DNA of 64,000 nt from Nageia nagi (lineage: Eukaryota; Pinophyta): positions 202,678,001 to 202,742,000 of the forward strand of contig JBITNC010000001.1 in assembly GCA_050084985.1 (NCBI GenBank). The letters are read 5' to 3'. Under the pieces are notes generated by a model. The model had not been told where the DNA came from. It saw only the letters and a list, made by a program, of their open reading frames with translations, and searched no databases. Below, piece by piece: positions 1-11,834 of the stretch. Position 1 is the stretch's first letter. Every line of letters begins with the position of its first letter. Both the position numbers and the translations under genes were made by a program.

Positions 1-2490
1 AATGACACAAATGTGAACCAAGGCCAACAATAGTTGATTTTATTAATATTGCTCAAAAGAAATTACAACAATAAAGTCTAAGAACCAAGGAAATTATCTC
101 AAGGCCAACAGCTTTACTGAATCAAAAAACAGACTATTCTCCTTTTCACACAACGGATCCAAAATTATTTGAGTTTCATGAAGACCATGTAACAAAACTG
201 CATAACAAAGAAAAGGATGATATTAGAGGAAACAAGAACACAACGGAAATATACTCAGAACTCCGAATGACACTTGAACAGAATGCAAGACTGATTGAAT
301 TCATTCTTCAACTTGCTACCAATTCTCATTTTATAGTTGAGTGATAACTTGTAAAATTGGTCATGAATGGACTCCTATTCACATTTCCTAGCTATCTTTT
401 GCTACATCATGCCTTTTGTCATACAACAGATACACCTACCTTTAACTGTTGGTAATCTTTATCGGGAAGCTTGCATATGAAGCAAGCTAACCACTTTTTG
501 AATTTACATCATCTCAATTGAATTACAATTTTTGCTTGCCGCATCAGACTCATAGTTAGAATTCTGAACTGCTTAGTCTATCAAACTCTACTCTTCAAGT
601 CATTCTAAAGACTAATATCACTCAAATCAGCCAAACTAAATGAACAATATTTACTGAACCAAATTTTCTACTTGCCAAGCTTAATCATTCTTTCTTCCGT
701 ATTTTCCAACACTACATAGTTTCTTTTTGCTTTCTGACTTCAATCTTTCACCATCTAGTCTTTAACTTGCAAATTCTGAACATTCTGCTACCTTCTGATA
801 TTCCCAATCATCAGTTTCCTATAATTAAACCATTTCTGGACTTTTCTGAGAATTTTGGACATCAAAATTCAAAATTCCGAAAGTTTCAGCCATGAAAACA
901 TGAAACTTATGTTATTTTCATCTTTATCAGATATTTCTATAAGTCCAAATCATCTTTCTTTGATAAAATCTCCGGACTGAAACCGATCAACGTCGCTTTG
1001 CGACCTTTTCAGACTTTCAAACTCTTGCTTGCCACTTGTAAAACTTTCGAAACATTTTGAGCTTTGAACGCTGAATTCCCACCAATGCCTCTGGTCATAA
1101 CCTTATATCAGAGAGGCGGAACTCCAGGAAAGGAATGTTGATGTGTAACCTTTGAAAAATCTGGTCTTCCAGCAAAGTATATAGTTTAAGGTTTTCAATT
1201 AGTCGTTCCAAGTGGAAAAATGTAATATCTGCGTGGACCATTCACTGATCATTTCGCTTTCCATGTTACCAACTCCTCATGGTAAGACAGACTTAATGAA
1301 ATCTGAATGGTGCTTGACAACTCTTGGAAAACTAAACCATAAGTATGGAAATATTGTTTCCAAATGCCCGTAATCATCATTGTGATTCCATATCCTAATT
1401 GGTATCTTTGAATATTTGGGAGGTTGTCACCACGAAGTGGCAACAGCTCTCGGATCTTTTCATTGTCATTTGTTGTCAAGTTCTATTATTCTAATTTTTG
1501 GATTTTGGCACATGCACATGGTGTTTTGTTAACAACTGTTCTGTTATGTTGCTTGAGCTGCTATTAGCCCTTGCTATTGCATTATCAAGTGTGAAATGCG
1601 CATGTACTTTCCATTATTATACTAGTTGAATCATAACAAAAGGATGCTAAGTTCATATCATTTCCAAACACGCTCAAGATTTCAGCAGCTGTATTTTCAT
1701 GCTGAATAGCTTATGGTGCAACCTTAATGCTCTTCTAGTGTATTTCTTGGTATATGTTCTACAAATGTGCCTATTGGAAATGTGTGAAGACATCTAGTTT
1801 AATTCTAATACTGCACTAATTGATGTTATTTGGCTAAAACAAAAAGGAATTAGGCAAAACCCTAGAAATAGAACTTATCTACTATGTAATTGACATCAAA
1901 GCACTCATACACTACAAGTCTGTCAAGTACTAATAAGAAATCTTGCCAAGTCAATCAAGGCGTGTACTGGCATTCAACATACAATTTTTTGAGGTTGACC
2001 AAGTTTTTGCCAGTTATTTGAGTTGCAAGTTTTTTCAGATTTTTTTGACAACTCACAAGTTTTACTGAAATATTTGGAGAAATGCTTTAATATATTTGTA
2101 TTATTGAATTTTGGGCAAGTTTTTAGCTGAATTTTTCTTGAGTCTGATAATTTTTTACCCAATCCAAAGGCTTGTCAGGTTTTGCGGTGTCTAAGTTTAA
2201 CTATACATGGTTGATATCAGCATCCCACACATAACCATAGAACTAAAGGATACAGGAGGTACTGATTCAAACTGGTACTTATCTTAGAATACAACCACTG
2301 ACCAGGATACTGAATATACTGTGATTAAGAAAATGACTCATATTGCAGCTGGACTGATATAGAAGCTGAACTTAGGACGGGGGGGTGGAAGATTCTATCT
2401 GCATGACAATCACATATTACCCAAAAGAAATAAAAACACACTAGTGACATTTCCAAGATTCCCTGCAGTTTCCATAAACTTTAATAGTAT
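1..2490. other. Intron sequence with no recognised gene
   Basis: AT-rich sequence without a convincing exon on either strand. Its short open frames show no family resemblance. By position it lies inside, or downstream along, the minus-strand KAPP-like gene. I looked here for the expected PP2C C-terminal motifs (an EGCTATV-like block and DGLWDV-like block) and did not see them, so those exons probably lie left of position 1. Confidence 0.5.
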
Positions 2491-2495
2491 GTCCA

Positions 2496-4501
2496 TGTAA
2501 TGTCCTCATTTTGAACATCCTATTCATGTGGACCACTTAATATTTGACTTTGGTTATATTGGAGTGGGATGTCCCCTTTCCAAGTGATTTTAGGAGTATT
2601 TTGTTAGTTTGAATCATTTTTAGCTATTGTGGGCCCAAGGTGGCATTTTTGTATCAATGTAAGGGTGTTATTGTAATCCCTATGTGGGACATCCATAGCT
2701 AGGAAGGGTTTATTGTGTTATTTTTGTGATAACAAGGCATTTATTTGTGCTCTTAAATGTAATTATGCATGTAACTTGAAAATTGTAATCTTGTGGACCT
2801 GTATGACACCTATGATGGGAGGTTCAGCTATTTAGCGGTGAGACCCCTCATTTGGAGATCATTTTCTATCTCGAGTGAGTGACATGTCACTTCTCTAGCC
2901 TTCCTATGGACAAAAACCTTCAAGGAGTAAAGGACCAAGGATGAAAACCATTGTCTTCTTAGGAGTGAATCCATCCAAGGTTCACTTTGCGCTTCAAAGT
3001 TCCAAATCCAGCAGTTGGAGTTCCTTCAATGGTGTGTCCAGCTTGTGGGGTTGTGGAGGTTCCATTTTGAGTTCAGATCCAAGGGTTTGAGGCCCTACCA
3101 GTGTGATGTCCAGCCATAGAGGAGAGATTTCTTCATTCGGAGCATCTTCTTGCCTCTTGGACTTAGATGTCCAACTAGTTTGAGATTTTGGAGTTGCTTG
3201 TAATGTCCCAAATTAGAAAAAAATGCAATTTTACTCAAAATAGCCAAATTCCAAACCAAACAATTTTTATTTGAGACAAAAAAATCAAATCTAAAATGTA
3301 TTGAACTCAAGAATCAAATACTATGCTCGAAAATTGTCCAAATGATGCCCTAAGGCTGGATGTCTCACTACAAATCTCAAAATTAGAAAATAATGGCCCA
3401 AAGGGTTGGACGTCTATCAAGAACACCAAATCTGGCACAAGCAACTCCAAAATTCTCAAATTGGTTGGACATACGAGTCCAAGAGGTGAGAAGATGCTCC
3501 GAATGAAGACATATCTCCTCCAAGGTTGGACGTCACACTTATAGGGCCTCAAACCCTTGCATCTGAACTCAAAACAGAACTTCCACAACCCCACAGGTTG
3601 GACACACCATTGAAGGACCTCCAATTGTTGGATTTGGAACTCTAAAGCACAATGTGAACCTTGGATGGATCCACTCCTAAGAACACAAGGGTTTTCGTCC
3701 TTGGTCCTTTACTCCTTGAAGGTTTTCATCCTCAAGAAGTCTCCTTTCTGCAAATTTTCATCCACAGGAAGGCTAGAGAAGTGACAAGTCACTCACTCAA
3801 GAGAGAAGATGATAATAGACAAAGATGCCTGCAAAATGGTGTGCTCAACCTCTTTATAGCTATGAGTCCCCTCTTTAGGCTTCTAATTGCTCATTGAGAT
3901 CTCATATCTAGAGCTGAAAATGAGGCACCTCAATAATAAATCACCCCTAGAGATTCACACTACAATATTACAAGCGACAGCATTATATCATGCCTCATTA
4001 TTATTCCAAGACACACCTAGACACAATAAATCACTCCCACACATCCCTAGAACAGGGACGTACCACTTTAAGTGACAAAATGGGAATATTACAATGCAAT
4101 AAAATACCAAATCACCCCTAAGTGCACCAAGTTACTCCTAAATACCAAATTTAGTCCTGATTTCTCCTCGAAGAGCAGCGTCTTTAACTCCAAGTGGCGA
4201 AATAAAAATCATTACAACGTAAGATGAGTGAGATGCCAAAATAGGAGACATTACATTGCTTGTGCCAAATTTGCTCTTCTAGCCAAATATCCTACCCTTT
4301 GGGCCATTATTTATCAGTTTTGAGCTTTGTAGTGAAATGTCCAGCCTTAGGGCATTATTTAAACGAATTCTGAATGTTGTATTTGATTCTTGAGTTCACT
4401 ACATTTCAGATCTGATTTTTCTGTCTTAAATAAAATTTGGTTGATTTGGAATTTGGCTATTTTTGAGTAAAATTGCATTTTTACTAATTTGGGACATTAT
4501 A
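2496..4501 (+). mobile_element. Outer solo LTR interrupted by a second solo LTR
   Basis: The element begins TGTAATGTCCTC and ends TTGGGACATTATA, a near-palindromic LTR terminus with the final CA mutated to TA. It is flanked by a perfect 5-bp target-site duplication, GTCCA, at 2491-2495 and 4502-4506. Its own sequence is 2496-3198 plus 4261-4501, about 0.95 kb; the middle is a second LTR of the same family in reverse orientation. A TATA-like stretch near 2830 (GCTATTTAG) fits plus-strand sense. There is no internal coding region, so it is a solo LTR left by LTR-LTR recombination. Confidence 0.85.
3199..4255 (-). mobile_element. Inner solo LTR, same family, opposite orientation
   Basis: It starts TGTAATGTCCC and ends GGAGACATTACA when read on the plus strand. 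A perfect TSD TTGCT flanks it at 3194-3198 and 4256-4260. It is 1057 bp long. About 3320-3800, reverse-complemented, aligns at length with 2890-3195 of the outer LTR, so the plus strand shows a large inverted repeat here. A TATA-like box (complement of CTTTATAG at 3852-3859) puts the sense direction on the minus strand. Short open frames inside are LTR sequence, not genes. Confidence 0.87.
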
Positions 4502-4506
4502 GTCCA

Positions 4507-5236
4507 TCAAATAACTATGTTGAATATCCTACTACATTTATGATTCGATTCATATTATGTCATGTGTTTTTCTCTTTTTTCATGGTCACTTTGTGAATTT
4601 ACAACAACAATGAAGATTCACATAAAAATGGCAATAGAAGGAAAAACAGTACTTCCAACATTTTAACTTTGTCCTCTAACCATTGTTACCTCCCCATTTT
4701 GACAAGGTCATGATTTTAGTTTTTTCCATTTAAATGTTTTCATAATACTGCTAGATGGGTTTCTAATATTCAACAAGAATTAATTAAGATGAACAGCACA
4801 TTCAAATGTTGATTAATACATTGGCATAAGTGTTACAAAAATAATTTTATATATACAATTAAAGAGAATTTTAAACATTCACAATCAATAAAAGTTTCAG
4901 CAAATAAGCAATATAATTACAAGACAAATATTGAAAATGAAGCCTCCAAAAGAAAGCGTGAAAAACATAATGGCTGAAAGAGATACAGGTATTGTGCATA
5001 AAGAGAAAAAAAAAGTAAAGGCCTTCAATAAATACACAAGAAATTGATATTAAACAAAGACAAATAGAGAATAGACCATCCATGAACAAAATTTGAAATA
5101 TTTGCTCTAGAATTAAGAGCAAACCTGAAAGTATGTATTTGTCTTGCAAAAGTTGTTAAGCATGTTTGGGCAGATGTCTATAGAGAACAACAAAAACGAA
5201 ACTTACAAATGTATGAGATAAGAAAAGTTAACTAAC
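4507..5236 (-). other. KAPP: Intron following the PP2C DGHGG exon
   Basis: On the minus strand this is the start of the intron that follows the exon at 5237-5298; the donor reads GTTAGT. No further exon was recognised before the solo LTR cluster. The hydrophobic frame at 4871-5149 is AT-rich intron sequence with no family match. Confidence 0.5.
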
Positions 5237-5298
5237 TTGCTTGCAGCCTTAGCTGCTGCTGCCCCACCATGTCCATCAAAAATACAAAATACTCCAAA
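5237..5298 (-). CDS. KAPP: KAPP-like phosphatase, PP2C metal-binding exon
   Basis: A 62-nt exon in phase 0 encoding FGVFCIFDGHGGAAAAKAAS and the first two bases of a Lys codon. DGHGG is the PP2C signature: in the PP2C family this Asp and Gly help bind the two catalytic Mn/Mg ions. The acceptor is CTGCAG before 5298 and the donor is GTTAGT after 5237. The exon continues in frame from 5406-5563 across a short intron (5299-5405). In plants KAPP dephosphorylates receptor-like kinases after its FHA domain docks on the phosphorylated kinase; that role is family knowledge, not visible here. The rest of the catalytic domain should lie further left. Confidence 0.85.
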
Positions 5299-5405
5299 CT
5301 GCAGAGATCACAAATGGCTTCAGAGGTGTAAAGATCAATAGGTTTTGATAAAATATAATGTGCCCTAAAATGGAAACAATATTTTTGACAAATTACATCA
5401 AATAC

Positions 5406-5563
5406 CTGAGGAATCCCATGAAGTGGCCATTCACAATGGCATACATCTTCCATGGGAAGTTGTCTTCTTCCTCTGCGAATAGTCATTGGATCTGATGCAA
5501 CACAACTCCAAAAGGTACAGACTGTATTGGAAACTCTGAAGTATCATGGTCCACTATTTTTAC
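5406..5563 (-). pseudogene. KAPP: KAPP-like phosphatase exon with 1-nt frameshift
   Basis: The minus-strand exon starts after TTGCAG and ends at CAG before a GTATTT donor. It first reads VKIVDHDTSEFPIQSVPFGV. It then needs another frame for VASDPMTIRRGRRQ and LPMEDVCHCEW, which is the conserved KAPP block leading into PP2C. The exon is 158 nt. Its neighbours are both phase 0 at these borders, so 159 is expected. One base is missing near 5502-5506 (GTT-GTG-TTG where GTT-GGN-GTT is expected). This is either a real inactivating deletion or an assembly error. LPMEDV is the expected start of the catalytic domain. Confidence 0.85.
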
Positions 5564-5569
5564 CTGCAA

Positions 5570-7259
5570 GAACACATGCAATATACTTGCAAATGAATCA
5601 CAAGATATCCAATTGTTGACATTGAAATAATAATATTTTATGAAATATATACCTTTAAGAAACCACAAAATGAAATAATTATGACTCATGAAAAACTGAT
5701 TACAGGAGAAGATCATTCTAGTAGATATCTATGATAAGGACAGGAGGACAAAAAGAACATCATCATACAGATGAATATTATGTGGACCTCTCAAATGTTG
5801 TAACAATTTATTGTAACAAAGAATGCTATTAACAGACGATATCTCCACCCATGTTAGAGTTCGGAAAGTAATGGGAACACTCCATCCATGGGAGGCTGAG
5901 AATCAAATCTTCCTGCTCTTATATGGTAGAACATATAAAAAGAGTTTAAGTACCCTTCTCCAAAATTTAAAATGAGGTTTACCAATATTTACAAAAAAAA
6001 AAGCAGACAATATTTAGTTTATAAAAGGGGATTCTAATTGAAATTGCTCCAGCCCACCTCAAAGAATTAACTTAATTTTTTTCAAATCAGTTCAATGACA
6101 TGCAGTTATTGGAGAAAATAACATCACAGTTGACTCAAATTTTACTCTGCAAAATTTAGCACTGAACCAATCTATCAGAAGAAGGTGAGATGGAGTTGGT
6201 TGACTGAACTGCTAGCTGTTGTAACCAAATATTCCACAAGCATTTGGTCTTAGAGTGTGTCCCTTTTTCCAAAGATTTGAAGAGAGGAGGATGAAAGAAT
6301 GAAGTAATCAACTCAGTGGTTATCCAGGTCTCCTACATGGTAGGGTGCCTGTAACTTGTAAGTAAATGCTTCCTTGGGCACAAAGCCAAGAAGCTTTAAT
6401 CAAATAGTAAAATAAAACAGAAAATGACAATTCTGAATCCAACTACAAAGAATGGCATTCCCTCAAATCTCATAATATACAGGACACCCGAATATAAAAC
6501 AATCATGGGAGAGTGATGATCTGTGCTTCCACCTTGACAGATGGAAAAAAGCTCTGTTAACACTAATATCCTGAAATGTATCTGGAAACATTGATGCTCC
6601 AAAGTAGAAACAGAAGTATATCATTAACATATTTGTGAGTGCAACATGCTTGTGCTTGAGAGGTAGGCCCGTAAACCAGTGCTACTAGAGGACACATCCC
6701 TACCCTCAATAGAATGTTTCCCTATAGCCTGAAATTTAGAGGTTTGGAGATGAGTAAAAAATGTTGCACCAGCATCCTCCTTTTGACCTAACTTTTTGAT
6801 GCTATCCTTGGTACATTTAAGCCGACCATAAACACTTAAATTTAAATTTTAGCTATTTAAAATTATTTAATTGAGTGTTTTATTTCATTTATGCAAAATG
6901 AAATTTGCACCCACTTTGAGTTACTCCAGGTTAATTCAAGAGAATTTCTTTGATTTAGCATTATCTTCTATGCACATTATTCTAAGTGGGTCCAATTGGA
7001 ACTCAAAATCCAATTTGTGAATCTTTTATAAAGCACTCTCAAGTGCTCATTTTAGATAATAAGCAATCATCATCAGAAAATATAACAATCAATCATAAGA
7101 AAAAAACAAACAATAACATAAGACTATCTTCCATCATAACAGGAATATCATCAAAATCATCCTAACGACATAAGGAGCAAACAACATGGACCAAAACATG
7201 AATCCAAACTAGAACGTCCAACATTCTGACACCCAAGCCCAAAAAGTGCTCTATGACCA
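5570..7259. other. Intron stretch, nothing recognised
   Basis: AT-rich intron sequence between the PP2C exon and the left LTR of the large gypsy element. The short open frames on the minus strand (for example 6396-6602) show no recognisable family. No repeats with clear ends were found. Confidence 0.4.
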
Positions 7260-8224
7260 TGTTGGGATGGAAACCTTTCCTACTGGTCAATGATTGCTTG
7301 CACATGATCAGAATGAGAAAAGCATCAGATAGCGTAACTTACCTCCTCTTGAAAGGATTGAAACCCCAAAGTTTGTTCGTGTTCCCGTTGAAGTAGTACA
7401 ATTTTATATGGTTTAGGGGAATGAACTCAATTGGTTTGATAAAGGTCGAAGCTGTTAACTCAAGGGACAAGGTGTTTTTGTTATGATTGAAAGTTGCTTT
7501 CATTTTGTAAAACAAAAGAATGCAGGAAAGATAAAAATAAGCAAATAAAATGAGAATGATCCAATACTAGTTAGATCACAACACAATTGTCACAACAAAA
7601 GCATTGTCTAAAACAAGACGTTTTCTAATCAATCAAGAGGTTCTCATTCAATCAATCTAGTTCAAAGTAAATGACTATTGTCCAATTATCTTTGAATCTA
7701 GAGCATAAGGCAAGGCCGATTGTCGGTAATTTGCGAACAGGACCAATGCAATCAAGAGAACTTAGCATAGAATACGTGCTTTTGGAATCAGGTTTGAATG
7801 AGACTTTCAAATTAGATGTAGAAAAGAAATAGTTTCAGAATATATTTATTTCAATATGCGAGAGGCAAAAGGTAGCAAACTTAAAGGAATTTGAAATGTT
7901 TTTTAAAATTTGAACAACTACTTTTCCCTAAAACTCGAAAGTTTTCAAGGAAAGAAACGAAAACATTCAAACTATGAAAAAGAGCCACAAAAGAAATTCC
8001 ATTCACCACTCCATCAATGACAAATCGCTTGAGAAAATAAGTCACTGCTTTGTATTACAAAAGAGTCACAGAAAATTTTCCAAAATTTTCTTCCTTTAAA
8101 AAAAATTTAAACTTTCCTCCAAATTTTCATTCTACATAAAAGTGACCCCATAGGGTCTATTTATAGAATTTCTAGGGTTCCCAAGTGTTGCCCTAATTCT
8201 ATAAAAAAAAAATTAAATATTACA
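7260..8224 (-). mobile_element. 3' LTR of the Tat-like gypsy / ORF X element
   Basis: Read on the plus strand it starts TGTTGGGATGG and ends AAATATTACA, so on the sense (minus) strand it is TGTAATATTT...CCCAACA, 965 bp. Sense-strand CTATAAATAGAC (8155-8166) is a good TATA box. A purine-rich tract (minus strand GTAGGAGGCAAATA) directly precedes the LTR and fits the polypurine tract. A truncated second copy lies at 24374-24707, and the same terminus (TGTTGGGAAGG) appears at 57332. The left flank GACCA (7255-7259) is the candidate TSD half. Confidence 0.7.
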
Positions 8225-8402
8225 TATTTGCCTCCTACGACTAACTCAATTGACTTTTGGTGCTCTACTTGCCAGGCTGACTGATCATGAGAGAAGGATT
8301 AGTCGAGTTTTGGTGCTCAACTTTCTCGGCTAACTAATTTACACAATTTTCAAAAATGAATAGAATCATAGTGGCTGATTTGCAGATTGCACATGTGATA
8401 CT

Positions 8403-9435
8403 ATGACTGCCTCGAAGTTTGCGCCCATGAAGGTTTCTCTGTTTTTGATTCCGATGTTGAAAACTTCCATTGTGCCTTCATTTGCCAACAGGTTGGCAAT
8501 GATGGTCTTCCAAGTCTTCTTCATCTTGCTGCACCATATCGCCATATTGATGCCATATTTGATCTATTTTCCAGATTTGAGGACATTGATGTCCTCAGTC
8601 TCGAGGTAGTTCGTGATCATTAGCTGGACTTCATTCATCATTGTATTGTAGCCCCTATTGCGCCCATCTTCATCGATCAATTTTAGATCAAATTCGTACT
8701 CTGCTAGTTGTCTTTTCAAGTCTTCTTTCAAATTTGCCCAGACTTGAATGAAATCTTGACATTTCGTTATAGCATAGAACAGCCAATCGTACTGGTAAAA
8801 AAATTGATGACAATATTCCAGTAGTATTGGCCTGCCAACAATCTTCCTTCTTAAGTCATGCAACACTAGATAACTATTGCCCCACTTAGTGATTAGTTCA
8901 TGGATCTTGCCTTGGATGGCGAACGATCCAGTCTCTTCAATAAAAAAATTAGTTATTCCTAGGAATAATTCTTGGATGCCTTCTTTTGTTTCCTTTATCC
9001 ACTCTTCTTTGATCGCTTGAATCATAGTATTCAAGGAAATATGTTTTCTGATGTCTTCAATTGTCAGCTTAGCAACTTGGATATCCACAATCAACTTTTA
9101 ATGTCTGGCCAATTCCTCTTAAGCTCCTTGAGCTCTACCTTCTGTGTAGTGATCTCCTTCGTTAGCGCCACAACATTTGTGACTATTGCATGTTGTCTAC
9201 CCATAGGCACAATCTTCTTACATGGCTCTTCTCTCATGTACATGACTAAAGCAAAGTCCTCATTGGCATTTCTTTTCCTCTCTATAGCACTAGTATCTGT
9301 GACGATGGAATGATCCTTCATCAAGACGTAGGTGGCTATATGCTCAAGTTCTGTATATGAATCTTGATTGGTTTCAATATCAGCATGGGATTCAGATGGA
9401 TGATATGCTCTTAAATTGTTTAAAAACGCCTTCAC
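8403..9435 (-). pseudogene. ORF X (copy 1), C-terminal part
   Basis: Two overlapping minus-strand frames, 9091-9435 and 8564-9094, make one protein broken by a frameshift near 9090. An in-frame extension runs past a stop to 8403. The first part has a Lys/Glu-rich likely coiled coil (EEPCKKIVPMG, EITTQKVELKELKRNW). The second reads IRKHISLNTMIQ, ITNFFIEETGSF and FYQYDWLFYAITKCQDF. The same blocks in the same order recur at 24884-25723. I do not recognise the family: there is no protease, RT, integrase, RNase H or zinc-finger motif. Its place between integrase and the 3' LTR is where extra ORFs of plant gypsy elements sit. Confidence 0.6.
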
Positions 9436-10240
9436 GTTGAAATTCTAACCCAGTTCAGGACTAGCAACTGTAACAACCTATCTCTCAGGATTCCCTTGCT
9501 ATTCATCCTCTTTTTCCTTTGATCTTCGTTTTCACCTTCATCCCCTTCTGATGAGGAAGCTATTCCCTTAGACATTGGTGTGGCGTTCCCCTTGTTCGTT
9601 TAGTGGGACCAAACTGGTCACTATTGTACTATACTTTAATCATGTACTTGTATTTGCATTATTATAACTTAGGATAGGGGACTTAAGGGGTCAATGGACC
9701 CCACTGTGTGCCCCAAGTGAGACGCTTTCTCCCAAGTACTAAATTAGGCATTTATTGTATTGGAGATCCCAGATTGTGGGAGTCCCAAGGTTTATTTATG
9801 CATTAGAATGATAGATGGCTACCTGCATGCTAGCGCTAAGCTTTTAAGTACTTGATAAAAACCATGCGACTAAGCTTTTAAGTACTTGGCCAAATTCCAA
9901 GTTGACATTGAAGCTCAATTCCTGGTCACACTATTTTGAAAGGGTGCTCAAGCATGCATCTTAATCCTTGCGCTTGGGGGTTTGGCACGCTTCCCAAGAC
10001 CAAAAATTCAAAAATGTCTTGAAAAATGTAAGGTTGATAGAGGTCGCATATTTTGGAGAGGGTGCTTTCTCTCCCTTAGTCCCACACAATGCTCTAGACA
10101 AATTTGCAAACTGAAATACTAAGGCTGACTTCCCTTTTATAGCCTTCCGAGTAGGATAGGTGTCACCATATGATAGGTGCGAAAGAGGGTCCAATGCATG
10201 TGTCTCCACTTGTCAACAAACTCGACCCAACACTTAACCA
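9436..10240. mobile_element. Insertion inside ORF X, LTR-like start
   Basis: ORF X homology stops near 9590 and resumes near 11830. The inserted sequence begins about 9615 with TGGTCACTATTGTACT. It shares GGACCCCACTGT and CCCAGATTGTGGGA with the insertion that splits the gag gene at 22.4 kb, which starts TGGTCACTTTGTATT. This suggests two members of one repeat family. The right end is not resolved, because it merges into tandem repeats. Confidence 0.4.
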
Positions 10241-10280
10241 ATTTTCCCTTTATGAATCTGGTCGCACAGTTTGAGCAAGG

Positions 10281-10664
10281 TGTAAAAGCACTCACTGGAA
10301 AGCATGCAACTAGCCTTGGTTGCCCGAAAAATGGCTAAGGCCTTTTCTTCCTAGTTGCATGGATTGAGTATGGTGCAAAACGACTCGTCCGAAAACATGC
10401 GATAGACTTTCATGACCTCCAAAATGACTAAGTATGAGATTTCCTCCTTGGTCACATCATTTGGGGTGAATGCAAAAGCACTCACCTGAAAACATGCGAT
10501 AGGTTTTCCACACAAGAAAAATGCTAAGTATAGGGGGTTCAACCTTGTTCGCACCATTTTGGATGAGTGCAAAAGCACTCACCTGAAAACATGCGACAAG
10601 CTGAAAACATGGTTTTGCCTTGCATTTCGACCAAAATGACACCAGACATGAAATGCAATGAGGG
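10281..10664. repeat. Tandem repeat, about 97 bp x 4
   Basis: The block TGCAAAAGCACTCAC followed by TGAAAACATGCGA recurs at 10281, 10374, 10471 and 10568, giving spacings of 93, 97 and 97 bp. Each unit also carries a GTTTGAG or ATGGATTGAG-like lead. A related block (TGCAAAAGGACTCACTC) appears in every unit of the longer array that follows, so the two arrays share an origin. The open frames here are repeat translations, not genes. Confidence 0.75.
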
Positions 10665-10750
10665 AGAGACGAATTTCTGTAGCATGAAGGACCTTCAAAA
10701 GTACAATCCTAAGACAAAAAATGCAAGTGATGAGGCTGAAAACGCAACAA

Positions 10751-11831
10751 GGGGGCTGGTTGCATAGTTTGAGTTGGGTGCAAAAGGACTCACTCAAAAA
10801 CGTGCGACTGAAAAAAAATGCGCAATTCTAACCTGGCTTGACCATGAAAGAGCAATTTAAACATGTTTCCTGAAGCTAGACCAAAACATATGCATTTCCT
10901 TTGACAAATTACTTCCATGTATTTCCTTTTTTTTTTATTTCGAGGGTCCTCAAAATGCGAAAATTTTTTGTGGGGTGTTGTGCAAGCACAACATATTCTA
11001 ACCCTAACGTTGGCACTTGAGGGTTTGCATACTTGGTGTTTGATGCCTTAGGCCAGACGTCTGGGCAATTGTAATCAAATTTGCTGATTTTATCTAAAGA
11101 TCCCATTTGGATCTTCAGCAAGGGGGCTGGTTGCACTATTTGAGTTGGGTGCAAAGGGACTCACTCAAAAACGTGTGACTGAGGGAAAATGTGCAATTCT
11201 AATTTGGCTTGACCATGAAAGAGCAATTTAAACATGTTTCCTGAAGCTAGACCAAAACATATGCATTTTCTTTGACAAATTACTTCCATGCATTTCCTTT
11301 TTTTTATTTCGAGGGTCCTCGAAATGCGAAAATTTTTAGGGGGGTGTTGTGCAGGCACAACATATTCTAACCCTAACATTGGCACTTGAGGGTTTGTATA
11401 CTTGGTGTTTGATGCCCTAGGCCTGACGTCTAGGAAACTGTAATCAAATTTGCTGATTTTATCTAAAGATCCCATTTGGATCTTCAGCAAGGGGGCTGGT
11501 TGCACAGTTTGAGTTGGGTGCAAAAGGACTCACTCAAAAACGTGCGACTAAGGGAAAATGTGCAATTCTGATCTAGCTTGACCATGAAAGAGCAATTTAA
11601 AAATGTTTCCTGAAGCTAGACCAAAACATATACATTTCCTTTTTTTTTTATTTCAAGGGTCCTCAAAATGCGAAAATTTTTGGGGGGGTGTTGTGCAAGC
11701 ACAACATATTCTAACCCTAACATTGGCACTTGAGGGTTTGTATACTTGGTGTTTGATGCCCTAGGCCTGACGTCTGGGCAATTGTAATCGAATTTGCTGA
11801 TTTTATCTAAAGATCCCATTTGGATCTTCAC
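10751..11831. repeat. Tandem repeat, about 370 bp x 3
   Basis: GGGGGCTGGTTGCA begins units at 10751, 11122 and 11491 (spacings 371 and 369 bp). The third unit lacks about 30 bp near 11635 and ends near 11829 at GATCCCATTTGGATCTTC. Units are highly similar, so the array is younger than the surrounding degraded coding sequence. Three near-identical minus-strand frames (10909-11154, 11161-11523, 11616-11831) are the same unit translated and are probably not genes. Confidence 0.85.
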
Positions 11832-11834
11832 AGC

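Noticed and set aside
3095-3624. Paired minus and plus frames with similar sequence around 3.1-3.6 kb
   Set aside because: They are LTR sequence in inverted orientation, explained by the nested solo LTRs.
4871-5149. 92-aa hydrophobic minus-strand frame as a membrane protein
   Set aside because: It lies directly after the PP2C exon donor in AT-rich intron sequence and shows no exon signals.
10909-11831. Three similar minus-strand frames as a small gene family
   Set aside because: They are the same tandem-repeat unit translated three times, with no start context or family match.
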